Assembly: GCA_964603985.1 (NCBI GenBank)
Contig: CAZRXG010000014.1
Location: 1 to 64,000, forward strand
DNA: 64,000 nucleotides
Reading direction: 5' to 3'
Origin: CAZRXG01 sp964603985
Lineage (GTDB): Bacteria; Chloroflexota; Anaerolineae; Aggregatilineales; UBA3940
This document shows positions 16,487 to 23,935 of the stretch, piece by piece. The stretch's first letter is position 1, and every line of letters begins with the position of its first letter. The position numbers were made by a program, and so were the translations under genes. The notes under the pieces were generated by a model, which ran no database searches, had not been told where the DNA came from, and worked only from the letters and a program-made list of their open reading frames with translations.

Positions 16487-17014
16487 ATGAAGACGCTGGT
16501 GATAGGGCTGGGCAATCCGATACTGACCGACGACGGGGTCGGCATCTACGCCGCGCGCGTTGTCAGGAATGCGCTGCCGCCTGACAGCGGGATCGACGTG
16601 ATCGAGCTGGCAGTCGGCGGGCTGGCGCTGATGGAAGCGATGATCGACTACGAGCGGGTGATCGTGCTCGACGCGGTGTGGTCCCCGGAGGAGGAAACGG
16701 GCGCGGTGCTGGAGTTCGGCGTGAGCAACCTGCCCGGCACGCTGAACACGGCCAGCGCGCACGACGTGAACCTGCCGACCGCACTGCGCGCCGGGCGCTC
16801 GCTGGGCGCATCGCTGCCCGCCGACGAGGACATTCACATTGTCGGGGTGACGGCCAACGAGGTGCTGACCTTCGGCGAGAGGCCGAATCCGCGCGTGGCC
16901 GCCGCCATTCCGGAGGCGGTCGGGCGGGTGCTGGCCCTGTTGGGCTACGACCCGCCGGATACACCCGATCCCTATCACGGTGTTGAGTTTGGAGGTATTG
17001 ATGATCTCTCCTGA
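16487..17014 (+). CDS. Hydrogenase maturation protease (HyaD/HycI family)
   Basis: 175 residues of the [NiFe]-hydrogenase-specific C-terminal endopeptidase family. The signature GLGNPILTDDGVG is at the N terminus. Nickel-sensing acidic and histidine residues are conserved in position: D16, D62 in VLDAVW and H93 in SAHDVN. It should cut the 28-residue tail of MvhA after H461 once nickel is inserted. It lies downstream of mvhA on the same strand. No strong ribosome binding site is visible before ATG 16487. Its 3' end overlaps the next gene by 14 bp, so the two are co-translated. Confidence 0.92.
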   Translation: MKTLVIGLGNPILTDDGVGIYAARVVRNALPPDSGIDVIELAVGGLALMEAMIDYERVIVLDAVWSPEEETGAVLEFGVSNLPGTLNTASAHDVNLPTALRAGRSLGASLPADEDIHIVGVTANEVLTFGERPNPRVAAAIPEAVGRVLALLGYDPPDTPDPYHGVEFGGIDDLS

Positions 17015-17456
17015 GCAACTACGAAGCTTTTCCCTGTTCGCCGGCGTAGCCCCGGAGCGGTTGAAAGAGCTGGCGATGATCGGGGAGGAGATTGAGCTTG
17101 ACGAGGGTGAATACGTCTTCCGCGAGGGCGAGGCTGCCAACGCGCTGTACCTGATCGTCAAGGGGTCGGTCGACCTCCTGATCGCCCTCGACGAGGAGAA
17201 GACCAAACACGTCAACCTGTCGACGGTCGTGCAGGGCGACGCGGTCGGCTGGTCGGCGCTGGTCGAGCCTTATGTCTTCACCATGAGCGGGGTGTGCTCC
17301 GTCAAGTCGACGCTGATCAAACTGGACAGCGGGACTCTGCGGCGGCTGGCATACAGCAACCCTGAATGGGGCGTCAAGCTGATGAGCCAGTTAGCCAAGC
17401 TCATGGGCGAGCGGCTGACCAACGTGCGGGTGCGCTTCGCCAGCATGATCGGGTAG
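17001..17456 (+). CDS. Cyclic nucleotide-binding domain protein lacking a DNA-binding domain
   Basis: 151 residues, consisting of one cNMP-binding (CAP-effector-like) beta-roll: LFAGVAPERLKEL, then EGEYVFREGEAANALYLIVKG, GDAVGWSALV and a C-terminal helix. It is too short to carry the helix-turn-helix of CRP/FNR factors, so it is a ligand or phosphorelay-type sensor rather than a transcription factor. The usual phosphate-binding arginine of cAMP binders is not evident in the GWSALVEPYVFT segment, so the ligand may not be cAMP. ATG 17001 follows a perfect GGAGGT and overlaps the protease gene. Placement next to hydrogenase genes suggests regulation of that complex (inference). Confidence 0.85.
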   Translation: MISPEQLRSFSLFAGVAPERLKELAMIGEEIELDEGEYVFREGEAANALYLIVKGSVDLLIALDEEKTKHVNLSTVVQGDAVGWSALVEPYVFTMSGVCSVKSTLIKLDSGTLRRLAYSNPEWGVKLMSQLAKLMGERLTNVRVRFASMIG

Positions 17457-17540
17457 ATTTACCGCCCTTCATCCAATCGACCACGACCCGGCCCGCCACG
17501 ACGCTCGTTCACGGCGGGTCTTGTCGTCGTTGGGGGCGGC

Positions 17541-17720
17541 TCAAAGAGTCGAGCGGGCGCAGCGAAAACCCATGCGCGGGTTGTGGCTGACGTGCGCTGA
17601 GTGGCGGGCCGAGCAGCGGCTGTGGTCGCGCACCTGGTCGGCGGTGTCGTAGAGCGCATACCAAGAGCTTCCGCGCAGGGAGCGGTTCCAGGGCGGCCCA
17701 GGCCCACCGGGTTGCGGGTG
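17541..17720 (-). pseudogene. C-terminal fragment of a FGE-sulfatase (formylglycine-generating enzyme-like) gene
   Basis: Translated on the minus strand in the frame ending at TGA 17541-17543, this reads NRSLRGSSWYALYDTADQVR, then an HSRCSARHSAHVSHNP segment, then RMGFRCARSTL and stop. That is the recognisable end of FGE-sulfatase-domain proteins (RGGSW ... R.SARxxxxP...GFRCARS). Nothing upstream of about 17725 continues the domain and no start exists, so this is a truncated remnant. The rest of 17457-17976 is non-coding apart from the terminator at 17906-17935. Confidence 0.75.
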
Positions 17721-17905
17721 GGCTGGAATTTCGCATTTACGAAGTGGTGTTGCTCCAGTGCTTCTTTCAGATTGGCGAAACTACAGGACTTTATCGAAAT
17801 TCTGCAATGCAATTTCACCGTGCTGGTGGCCGGTGGGGCATTTGGATAGAGCTCAACCTGCATCGAGCACAGCAGTTTCAACTGGCGCGTGTTATTTTCG
17901 TGCAA

Positions 17906-17935
17906 CCAAAAAAGAGCCAGAGACCTGGCTCTTTG
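17906..17935 (-). terminator. Rho-independent terminator of SRPBCC gene
   Basis: On the minus strand AAGAGCCAG pairs with CTGGCTCTT around a 4-nt loop, followed by TTTTTTGG. It lies 40 bp past the stop of the SRPBCC gene at 17977. Confidence 0.88.
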
Positions 17936-17976
17936 TACCCTGCTAATAGGATATTGAAACAACATTCAACTCATGC

Positions 17977-18396
17977 TTATTCCAGGATTTCTTTTAGTGT
18001 TTCACGATCCTTTATGATGCCCTCTTCCAGTTGTTTTTTAACAACCCCTTCTGCCAGTTTAAAGAAACCGCTCGGTTTGCCTTCGACGATGGTGGTCATT
18101 TGTGTGCCGTCATCAATGGCTTCAAAGAAAAGAGTCACCTCATAAGGCACCGGTCCTGAAAGGGCTTTGGCCGCAAACAGCTTGTTTGCTTCTATCCGGG
18201 TGATCTCCATAGTGGTGCGCATCTCCCGACCGAGAAATTGGCGTATCTCGGTATATTGACTGCCGACGGCCGTTTCGCCATGGAGTTCGACTGATTCGAC
18301 CATTCCTTGCCATTCTACAAACTTGCCTGGGTCGGTTGCGAAGGCATACACCTCTTCCACGGGAGCATTGATCTTCACTACATTTTCAACTTTCAT
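17977..18396 (-). CDS. SRPBCC (START-like) ligand-binding domain protein
   Basis: 139 residues forming a single SRPBCC/polyketide-cyclase-like domain: MKVENVVKINAPVEEVYAFA, WQGMVESVELHGE, TRIEANKLFAAKALSGP, VTLFFEAIDDGTQMT and a long C-terminal helix. These helix-grip proteins bind hydrophobic ligands. There is no catalytic signature, so function cannot be assigned. Its base composition is clearly less GC-rich than neighbouring genes, and a small inverted-repeat element and a gene fragment lie on either side, consistent with acquired DNA. It has its own terminator at 17906-17935. Confidence 0.82.
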   Translation of the reverse strand: MKVENVVKINAPVEEVYAFATDPGKFVEWQGMVESVELHGETAVGSQYTEIRQFLGREMRTTMEITRIEANKLFAAKALSGPVPYEVTLFFEAIDDGTQMTTIVEGKPSGFFKLAEGVVKKQLEEGIIKDRETLKEILE

Positions 18397-18497
18397 CTGT
18401 GTTTCACCTCATAACATAAATGGCCCCCAGTGGTGATAAGTGAAAATGGTGACCCCTCTAGACAGAAAGCTGGGGGGGCACATTCCGGACAAAGTAC

Positions 18498-18589
18498 AAC
18501 CTGGATTTTCGCCAGTAGTGTAGTCCAACGATAGTGTCTGGTCAAGTAGTGTAATTTCGATTTGGCCACTTTTGGCGAAACTCCAGGTT
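18498..18589. repeat. 92-bp element bounded by 17-bp inverted repeats
   Basis: AACCTGGATTTTCGCCA (18498-18514) and TGGCGAAACTCCAGGTT (18573-18589) are inverted repeats with one mismatch. The right arm ends exactly at the stop of the SDR gene (18589), so it may act as a terminator or be a tiny MITE. The interior contains GTGTCTGGTCAAGTAGTGTA. Confidence 0.7.
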
Positions 18590-19554
18590 TATAGATAGCC
18601 GTTCTCGCGGAACCAGCCCACCGTGTCGCGCACGGTCTCCTCGTAGGGGCGGGGCGTGAAGCCAAAGGTCTGCCAGCCCTTTTCGCAGTTGAGCGGCTGC
18701 CAGTGAGGAAGCGCCCGCATCGTGGCCGGGATGGGCAGGCGCAGCAGGTCGGCAACCTTCAGCAGCGCGACGACCGTCCGGCGGCTTAGAATCCGGCGCG
18801 GCGGCCTGACGCCGATGACCTCCGCCGCCTCCTGCAAAGCCTGGCCCACGTTGAGGTTATGCCCGCCGACGATGTAACGCTCGCCGGGCGTGCCCTGCGC
18901 GGCGGCCCGGACGTGCGCCAGCGCAACGTCGCGCCCATCGACGATGTTGGTCACCACGTCAACGCCCAGCGGGATGCGGCCCTTTGCCAGAAGCAGCAGA
19001 AGCTCGCCGGTGGTGGGCTTGACATCACCCGGCCCAAAGACCGCCGCCGGAACCAGGATCACGACCGGCAGCCCGCCCAGCGTGGCCCGCAGCGCCTCGT
19101 GCTCCATCGCCCACTTGGCCTCGTAGTAGGGGTTACGAACCGAGCCGGGCATGTAGCCGTCGCGCTCGTCGGCCAGCCGGGTCGAGCCGGGGGGCGGCGG
19201 GCCGATGGTGGTCAGCGAGCTGGTGTACACCACACGCCCGACCCCCGCCCGCCGGGCCGCGCCCAGAACGGCGCACATCTCCTGCGCCGCCCGGCGCGTG
19301 GCGCGCGGGATATTGCGCCCGGTATAGGGGTAATAGCCCGCCGCGTGGAACAGCACCTCGCAGCCCCGCATGGCGGCCTCAAGGCCGGGCGGGTCGCTCA
19401 GATCCCCCTGGTGCCAGGTGAGGGGAAGGTCGCCGACCGCGCCGACCGCCCCCGCCCGCCGCCGGAGCGCGTGAACGTCCATACTCGCCTCGCAGGCAGC
19501 GCGCGCGATCTGCCCGCCGATGAAACCGGTCGCGCCTAACACCAGCACTCGCAT
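18589..19554 (-). CDS. Extended SDR, dihydroflavonol-4-reductase-like NAD(P)-dependent epimerase/dehydratase
   Basis: 321 residues of the extended short-chain dehydrogenase family. The NAD(P) motif GATGFIGG is at the N terminus. The catalytic serine lies in VVYTSSLTTIG, and the YxxxK pair is in NPYYEAKWAMEHE. The C-terminal substrate domain (HWQPLNCEKGWQTFGFTPR) resembles dihydroflavonol reductase and hopanoid-associated epimerase (HpnA) proteins. ATG 19554 is chosen over one 33 bp upstream because GGGAGGATGACCTG sits in front of it. The substrate is unknown. Its last codons are part of the inverted-repeat element at 18498-18589. Confidence 0.88.
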   Translation of the reverse strand: MRVLVLGATGFIGGQIARAACEASMDVHALRRRAGAVGAVGDLPLTWHQGDLSDPPGLEAAMRGCEVLFHAAGYYPYTGRNIPRATRRAAQEMCAVLGAARRAGVGRVVYTSSLTTIGPPPPGSTRLADERDGYMPGSVRNPYYEAKWAMEHEALRATLGGLPVVILVPAAVFGPGDVKPTTGELLLLLAKGRIPLGVDVVTNIVDGRDVALAHVRAAAQGTPGERYIVGGHNLNVGQALQEAAEVIGVRPPRRILSRRTVVALLKVADLLRLPIPATMRALPHWQPLNCEKGWQTFGFTPRPYEETVRDTVGWFRENGYL

Positions 19555-19584
19555 CAGGTCATCCTCCCAGGAAACCAGGAATGG

Positions 19585-19618
19585 CAAAACGCCCCACGCA
19601 GGCGATGCATGGGGCGTT
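19585..19618 (-). terminator. Rho-independent terminator downstream of small 57-residue gene
   Basis: On the minus strand AACGCCCCA (19610-19618) pairs with TGGGGCGTT (19588-19596), followed by TTTTGCC. It lies between the small gene ending at 19644 and the SDR start at 19554. Confidence 0.8.
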
Positions 19619-19643
19619 GGGGTGACTCTTCAGACAAGGCGAA

Positions 19644-19817
19644 TCAGCGCGCCGCGTCTTCTTCGCCTTCCTCTTCCTCTTCCACCGGCACGCGCTCGTA
19701 GCGACGTGCGTACGCGCCGTTGGGCTTCCGCACGTAATACAGCCTCATCACGTGCCGCTCAGAATCGCCCCTGCGGGCCTTACCTACCGTCTTTTTTGCG
19801 CCTTTCCTAACAGCCAT
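19644..19817 (-). CDS. Small basic-acidic hypothetical protein, 57 residues
   Basis: ATG 19817 has AGGAGAGG about 10 bp upstream and the gene has its own terminator, so it is probably real. The protein begins very basic (MAVRKGAKKTVGKARRGDSE), continues RHVMRLYYVRKPNGAYARRY, and ends in an acidic tail VEEEEEGEEDAAR. No known family is recognised. The charge pattern would suit a nucleic-acid or ribosome-associated protein, but that is a guess. It sits alone between the SDR and CpaB-like genes on the same strand. Confidence 0.65.
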   Translation of the reverse strand: MAVRKGAKKTVGKARRGDSERHVMRLYYVRKPNGAYARRYERVPVEEEEEGEEDAAR

Positions 19818-19887
19818 AGATTACGCTTTCCTCTCCTTGCTGCAATGATCCGCCCGTTTGAGCGGTGGTGTGTGCTTCAACCTGTTT

Positions 19888-21084
19888 CTACTCCCCCTCA
19901 GGCCCCGCCTCTCCCGGCTCCTCGGCTGCGAGGAACTCGGTCAGCTCACCTGCCTCAAGCTCGTCAATGCGCGGGTCGTGAGAAATCCGGAAGCGCGGCG
20001 GCTCGGTGACGTTGTAGAAGTCGATGATGTACTGCAACGTCACGCTGTCGGTGACGATGTCGGTAACGTCGTCATCCAGCGCGCTGCGCAGCACCAGATC
20101 GATGACCGCGCCGACTTCGAGCGAGTACTTGAGCACCAGGGCATCCTGGCGCGTCATGACCAGCGTGATCATATCGGGCACGACGACTGCCGGGACAGGT
20201 GTTGGAGTCGGCTCTGCGCCCTCCTCGCCCTCCTCCGACGGCGTGGGCGGTGGAGCCGGCGTGACGACGATGGGCTTGTCCAGGTCGGAGAGCGGCCAGG
20301 TGCCCATGCGCAGCACCACAGCGTTGTCGATGACAAGCTGGGTGGTCTGGCGCGGGCGCTGTTTTTCCTCGAGCGGGACGACCATCAGCGTGATGCCGAA
20401 GGGACCTTCCTCTTCACGTCCGGCGATGCTGATCCCGCCTCCCCCTATCTGCTCAAGGCCCGCTGGGAGGAGGGTAGCGCCGACCAGATTCGGCAGGATG
20501 GTCTGGAAGTCCTCGTCAACGTCGACGAAGCGGAAGGACATCAGCAGGTCGACGTGGTCCCCGGCCCGCAGCGCGTAACCGACGCTGGAGAGACGGGTAA
20601 TGGGGATAGCCATCGCCACCGAGCCAGACGGGATCATCAGGGCCGCATCCGAGCCGGTGTCGCCCAGGCTGGTCGGCTCGTCGCCGGGGGTCAGCATGTG
20701 ATCAAGCACCGGCTGCGAGTGGAGGATATCCACGCGGGCGATACGCCCATCGACCAGCGCCTCCAACTGCTGCGCCTGGGTAAGCTCCTCGTCCTCCTCG
20801 ACACGCAACGAGCCTGGCGGCGGAGGGGCATCCGGCAGGTCAGGCCACGGCACGACGGTGACATCCTGTGCAGTAAGCTGTGTGCCACGTGGGATATCCC
20901 TGGCCGCGACGACCACGTCGATGGTCGGCGGGGGCGTCGGCGTTGGGATGGGGGTTGGCTCCTCCTCAGGCGCCCCCCCGGCGGCTGGCCTTATGAGGAG
21001 GACAAAGACAACGCCGATCACCAGCACAACGATGATCAATAAGATCAGAACAACTCCAGTTCTTCGACCACGACCGGCAGCCAT
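19888..21084 (-). CDS. SAF-domain, CpaB/RcpC-like Flp pilus assembly protein
   Basis: 398 residues. One N-terminal transmembrane helix (about 10-32) is followed by a Pro/Thr linker (about 40-53). A SAF domain follows (about 56-130; VVVAARDIPRGTQLTAQDV), then the RcpC/CpaB region (PSGSVAMAIPITR, GYALRAGDHVDLLMSF). A second low-complexity linker and an acidic end close the protein. CpaB-like proteins belong to type IVb/Flp pilus or tad secretion machines outside the inner membrane. No other tad gene is visible here, so its partners lie elsewhere or it works alone. ATG 21084 follows CAGGAGAGAG. Confidence 0.82.
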   Translation of the reverse strand: MAAGRGRRTGVVLILLIIVVLVIGVVFVLLIRPAAGGAPEEEPTPIPTPTPPPTIDVVVAARDIPRGTQLTAQDVTVVPWPDLPDAPPPPGSLRVEEDEELTQAQQLEALVDGRIARVDILHSQPVLDHMLTPGDEPTSLGDTGSDAALMIPSGSVAMAIPITRLSSVGYALRAGDHVDLLMSFRFVDVDEDFQTILPNLVGATLLPAGLEQIGGGGISIAGREEEGPFGITLMVVPLEEKQRPRQTTQLVIDNAVVLRMGTWPLSDLDKPIVVTPAPPPTPSEEGEEGAEPTPTPVPAVVVPDMITLVMTRQDALVLKYSLEVGAVIDLVLRSALDDDVTDIVTDSVTLQYIIDFYNVTEPPRFRISHDPRIDELEAGELTEFLAAEEPGEAGPEGE

Positions 21085-21189
21085 ACATCTCTCTCCTGGT
21101 ACTGATTGGCGTCAAACGCCCCGTGCGGCCCATCGACCTGCACGGTGGCAGGGTCAAGACACTTTCACAAACCCTATGATAACATGCAA

Positions 21190-21217
21190 ATTATACGCTA
21201 TTGTGGATAACAGGCAA
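21190..21217 (-). promoter_or_regulatory. Predicted sigma70-type promoter of the CpaB-like gene, containing a DnaA-box match
   Basis: On the minus strand TTGCCT (21212-21217), a 16-bp spacer and TATAAT (21190-21195) precede the CpaB-like gene by about 100 bp. The spacer includes TTATCCACA (21202-21210), a perfect DnaA-box consensus. A single 9-mer match can be chance. Confidence 0.45.
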
Positions 21218-21312
21218 AATGCCAAAAACGTCACCCGCCTGCAATTGGGTACAAAGTACCCCCTGATTCTGCCCGGACGAGGCGAGCAGGCCGCCACATC
21301 GGCAAGACGGCG

Positions 21313-21969
21313 CTACCTCACCTGACCGGTTTCGGCGTCAATGCTCACCTCACAGACGGGCTGGTTCTCGCTCGTCACGACACGCGCCTGCCACATCAGG
21401 CGTCCCAGGTCGGCGGACGCCGAGAGGCGCATCTGCGCCTGGAGATCGGGTTGGCTATCGAGGGCGGCCTGGCAGGTTTGCAGAAACAGGGTGGCCGCCT
21501 GCGAGCTGTCGATCTGCCAGTCACGGTCGTCGAGCAAATCGGGCGGGGTCTCCCAGGGCAGCACCTCAGGTATCCAGGCCTGCCCGCCCCGGTCCACGAT
21601 CACGGTCGCCATCTGCTGGCTTGAAGGCAGGTAAAAGTAAAAAGTCCAGCCGGTGCGCCCGGCATCGAGATAAACCGGGTCGATGACGGGCGTCCAGGCC
21701 CCCACGCCGCTGGCAAGCTGCGCGCCGGGGTCGCGTGTGCGGATCGTCTCGACGGCAGGGACGTAGGCTTCGCGGGCGGTTGGTACGTCGTAGGATGGCT
21801 GGGGACCGGCGGCTGCCGCATTCCCTGACCGGCTGACTCCTCTTACCACCAGAAACACCACGACGATCAGCGCGCCGAAAAGCAAAAAGGCTCCAAAGAT
21901 GATGGCGATCACCAGTTCCCGGCTTATGCCCTGTCCTTCTTCCTGATCCAAGTCAACTGTATAGCCCAT
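21313..21969 (-). CDS. Hypothetical membrane-anchored extracytoplasmic protein
   Basis: 218 residues from ATG 21969 (GAGAGAAT just upstream; longer in-frame starts would add unstructured Arg-rich sequence). A cytoplasmic stub of about 20 residues (MGYTVDLDQEEGQGIS) is followed by one transmembrane helix (about 23-48). An extracytoplasmic domain of about 150 residues follows, with two cysteines (LQTCQAA and PVCEVSI). The end CEVSIDAETGQVR resembles the last strand of PepSY-like domains, but this is weak. No function is assigned. It lies upstream of the CpaB-like gene on the same strand, separated by 228 bp carrying that gene's probable promoter. Confidence 0.7.
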   Translation of the reverse strand: MGYTVDLDQEEGQGISRELVIAIIFGAFLLFGALIVVVFLVVRGVSRSGNAAAAGPQPSYDVPTAREAYVPAVETIRTRDPGAQLASGVGAWTPVIDPVYLDAGRTGWTFYFYLPSSQQMATVIVDRGGQAWIPEVLPWETPPDLLDDRDWQIDSSQAATLFLQTCQAALDSQPDLQAQMRLSASADLGRLMWQARVVTSENQPVCEVSIDAETGQVR

Positions 21970-22174
21970 TATTCTCTCGTCCGTTCTCCTCAGTCTCCCA
22001 GAGCCAAACGCGCTGGGTACCGGTGTCTCCATTATACATGAAATGCGATTCTGTAAAACACCGATTGCCGGGCATGTCGTGATAGACGACCGGCAACCAC
22101 GTGACCTGTTCCCCAACGTGGTATACTTACGGCGAGTTGTTTGCACCCTGAACCCACATCGCGCATCTAACAAA

Positions 22175-22795
22175 ATGACAGACGCAACCCTGACCGAGAA
22201 AGACATTGATCTGGAGGCCCTGCGCCGGGGCGACAAGACCGCCTTCGCGCAGGTGGTTGAACTGTACGCCGACCGCCTGTACAACCTGTCGCTCAAGCTG
22301 CTGAATCACCCACAGGAGGCCGAGGACGCAGTGCAGGAGACTTTTTTGAGCGCGTACAAGAGCATCGAGCAGTTTGAGGGGCGAAGCAGCCTGGGGACGT
22401 GGCTGTACCGCATCGCCTACAACACGGCGATGATGCGCCTGCGCAAGAAGCAGCCGCAAACCGTCTCGATTGACGAGCCGGTGACGCTGGACAGCGGTGA
22501 GTCCGTCCCCCGCCAGTTCTTCGACTGGTGCTGCCTGCCGGAAGGTGAGCTCCTGGACAGCGAGTCGCTGGCCTACATGGACGAGGCCATCCAGCTTTTG
22601 CCGGAGTCGCTGAGGCCGATCTTTGTGCTGCGTGACATCGAGGGGCTATCCACCGAGGAGACCGGCGACGTGCTGGGGCTGACGGTCCCGGCGGTGAAGT
22701 CGCGGCTGCACCGCGCGCGTCTGTTTCTGCGAGAACGCCTGTCAGAGTACTTTACCGAGTGGGCAGAAAGAAGCGGGTACGATGTCGGAACATGA
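22175..22795 (+). CDS. RNA polymerase ECF-type sigma factor
   Basis: 206 residues. Sigma region 2 (about 22-90; LYADRLYNLSLKLL, EAEDAVQETFLSAY, LGTWLYRIAYNTAMMRL) and region 4 (about 148-200; LRPIFVLRDIEGLSTEE, GLTVPAVKSRLHRARL) are both complete, with no regions 1 or 3: a group 4 (ECF) sigma factor. It should direct polymerase to a stress or envelope regulon. ATG 22175 is the family-like start; its ribosome binding site is weak. Its end overlaps the anti-sigma gene by 14 bp, typical of a sigma/anti-sigma pair. The downstream ECF transporter genes could be part of its regulon (inference). Confidence 0.93.
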   Translation: MTDATLTEKDIDLEALRRGDKTAFAQVVELYADRLYNLSLKLLNHPQEAEDAVQETFLSAYKSIEQFEGRSSLGTWLYRIAYNTAMMRLRKKQPQTVSIDEPVTLDSGESVPRQFFDWCCLPEGELLDSESLAYMDEAIQLLPESLRPIFVLRDIEGLSTEETGDVLGLTVPAVKSRLHRARLFLRERLSEYFTEWAERSGYDVGT

Positions 22796-23054
22796 CCACG
22801 AAGAATGCCGGGTGCTGCTGGGGTCGCTCTCGCTGTATCTGGATGGCGAGGCGGAGGAAGCGCTGTGCCGGGAGATCGAGCGCCACATGAGTGAGTGCGA
22901 GAACTGTCGGGTCGTCATCGATACGCTGTCGAAGACGGTCAGCCTGTACCGGGAGCACGGACACACCCGGCTGCCCGACGACGCGAAGAAGCGCCTGTTC
23001 GTCGCGCTCGACCTGGAGGACTTCCTGCCAGATAAACCACGCCGGGAAGCGTGA
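22782..23054 (+). CDS. Zinc-finger anti-sigma factor (ZAS type), soluble
   Basis: 90 residues with the anti-sigma zinc motif HxxxCxxC (H35, C39, C42 in RHMSECENCR), an additional upstream Cys/His pair (H6, C9) and a helical domain that would hold the cognate sigma. No transmembrane helix follows, so it is cytoplasmic and may sense redox or zinc state directly, as RsrA-like proteins do. It overlaps the sigma gene by 14 bp (ATG inside its last codons). The 235-bp gap downstream holds a GCAGATT(T/A)CGC-type short direct repeat (about 23107-23135) and no gene. Confidence 0.88.
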   Translation: MSEHDHEECRVLLGSLSLYLDGEAEEALCREIERHMSECENCRVVIDTLSKTVSLYREHGHTRLPDDAKKRLFVALDLEDFLPDKPRREA

Positions 23055-23289
23055 ACACCGGCTCTGTCTGGGGGCGTTTGGATTTGAGGGTGAGTTTCCC
23101 GGATTCAGTCCGCAGATTTCGCAGATTACGCGGATTGCTCTGCAAATTTACGGACAACAAGCAATTCACCCCGAAACTCGAACACACCCCCTGTCCCCCC
23201 ATCTGCGCGCCTAGACAACCCAATTCCACATGGGGTATAGTAAGAAACGGTGCACACGTAACCTGCAACATAGTGGGGGGAAAATTTCC

Positions 23290-23886
23290 ATGGAGAGCGT
23301 GAAGAAAGACTTCAGTACCCTGACGTGGGCCATGATCCCGGTGGCAATCGCGATCAATGTTGCCGTCGGGCAGTTGGTCTATGCCCTGAAAATACCTTTG
23401 TATCTGGACTCTATCGGCACCGTTCTGGTGGGGGTGCTGGCAGGCCCCTGGGCCGGTGCACTGACCGGCCTGCTGGCAAACCTGATCTGGGGGCTGACCG
23501 GCCTGAATCCGGCCTACGCGCCGTTTGCTGCGGTGGCGGCGGTCATCGGCATGCTGGCGGGCTTCTTTAGTGAGGCGAGATGGCTGCGGACGTGGTGGAA
23601 GGTCATTCTGGCCGGTTTGATCACCGGTCTGGTTGCGGCCATCATCTCCGCGCCGATTTCGGCCTACGTCTGGGGCGGCGTGACCGGCTCCGGGACCGAC
23701 CTCGTCGTGGCCTTCTTCCGGAACATGGGGGCAGGTATTCTGCCGGCCACATTCATGCAAGGCGTTTCCTCCGACCCGCTCGATAAAGCGATCACCTTCC
23801 TGATCGTGTGGCTGATCGTGCTGGGGCTGCCGAGGCGATTCCTGGCCCGCTTCCCCCGCGCCGAGGACATCCGGGAGAGCGAGTGA
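23290..23886 (+). CDS. ECF transporter substrate-specific (S) component, substrate unknown
   Basis: 198 residues, a hydrophobic protein with about six helices typical of S components of energy-coupling factor importers. Hallmarks are the helix beginning LYLDSIGTVLVGVLAGPWAG, an ANLIWGLTGLNPAYAP loop and a late MGAGILPATF segment. It captures a vitamin-like substrate and hands it to the T and A subunits encoded immediately downstream. ATG 23290 follows GGGGGGAAAATTTCC. No riboswitch is recognisable in the 5' region, so the substrate cannot be inferred. It forms an operon with ecfT and two ATPase genes. Confidence 0.8.
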   Translation: MESVKKDFSTLTWAMIPVAIAINVAVGQLVYALKIPLYLDSIGTVLVGVLAGPWAGALTGLLANLIWGLTGLNPAYAPFAAVAAVIGMLAGFFSEARWLRTWWKVILAGLITGLVAAIISAPISAYVWGGVTGSGTDLVVAFFRNMGAGILPATFMQGVSSDPLDKAITFLIVWLIVLGLPRRFLARFPRAEDIRESE

Positions 23887-23935
23887 TCGGCTGATCGGGG
23901 TTAACCACCCTGCTGCCATCCAGAAGCGACGCTAA

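Noticed and set aside
17541..17960. Diversity-generating retroelement target (FGE-type C terminus as variable region)
   Set aside because: No reverse transcriptase, template repeat or adenine-biased variation is visible; the simpler reading is a truncated FGE-sulfatase gene.
21190..21217. Replication origin suggested by a perfect DnaA box
   Set aside because: Only one box, no cluster, no AT-rich unwinding region and no dnaA or dnaN nearby.
23055..23289. Riboswitch in front of the ECF S component
   Set aside because: No thiamine, cobalamin, FMN or other recognisable conserved core; the region contains instead a short GCAGATT-type direct repeat.
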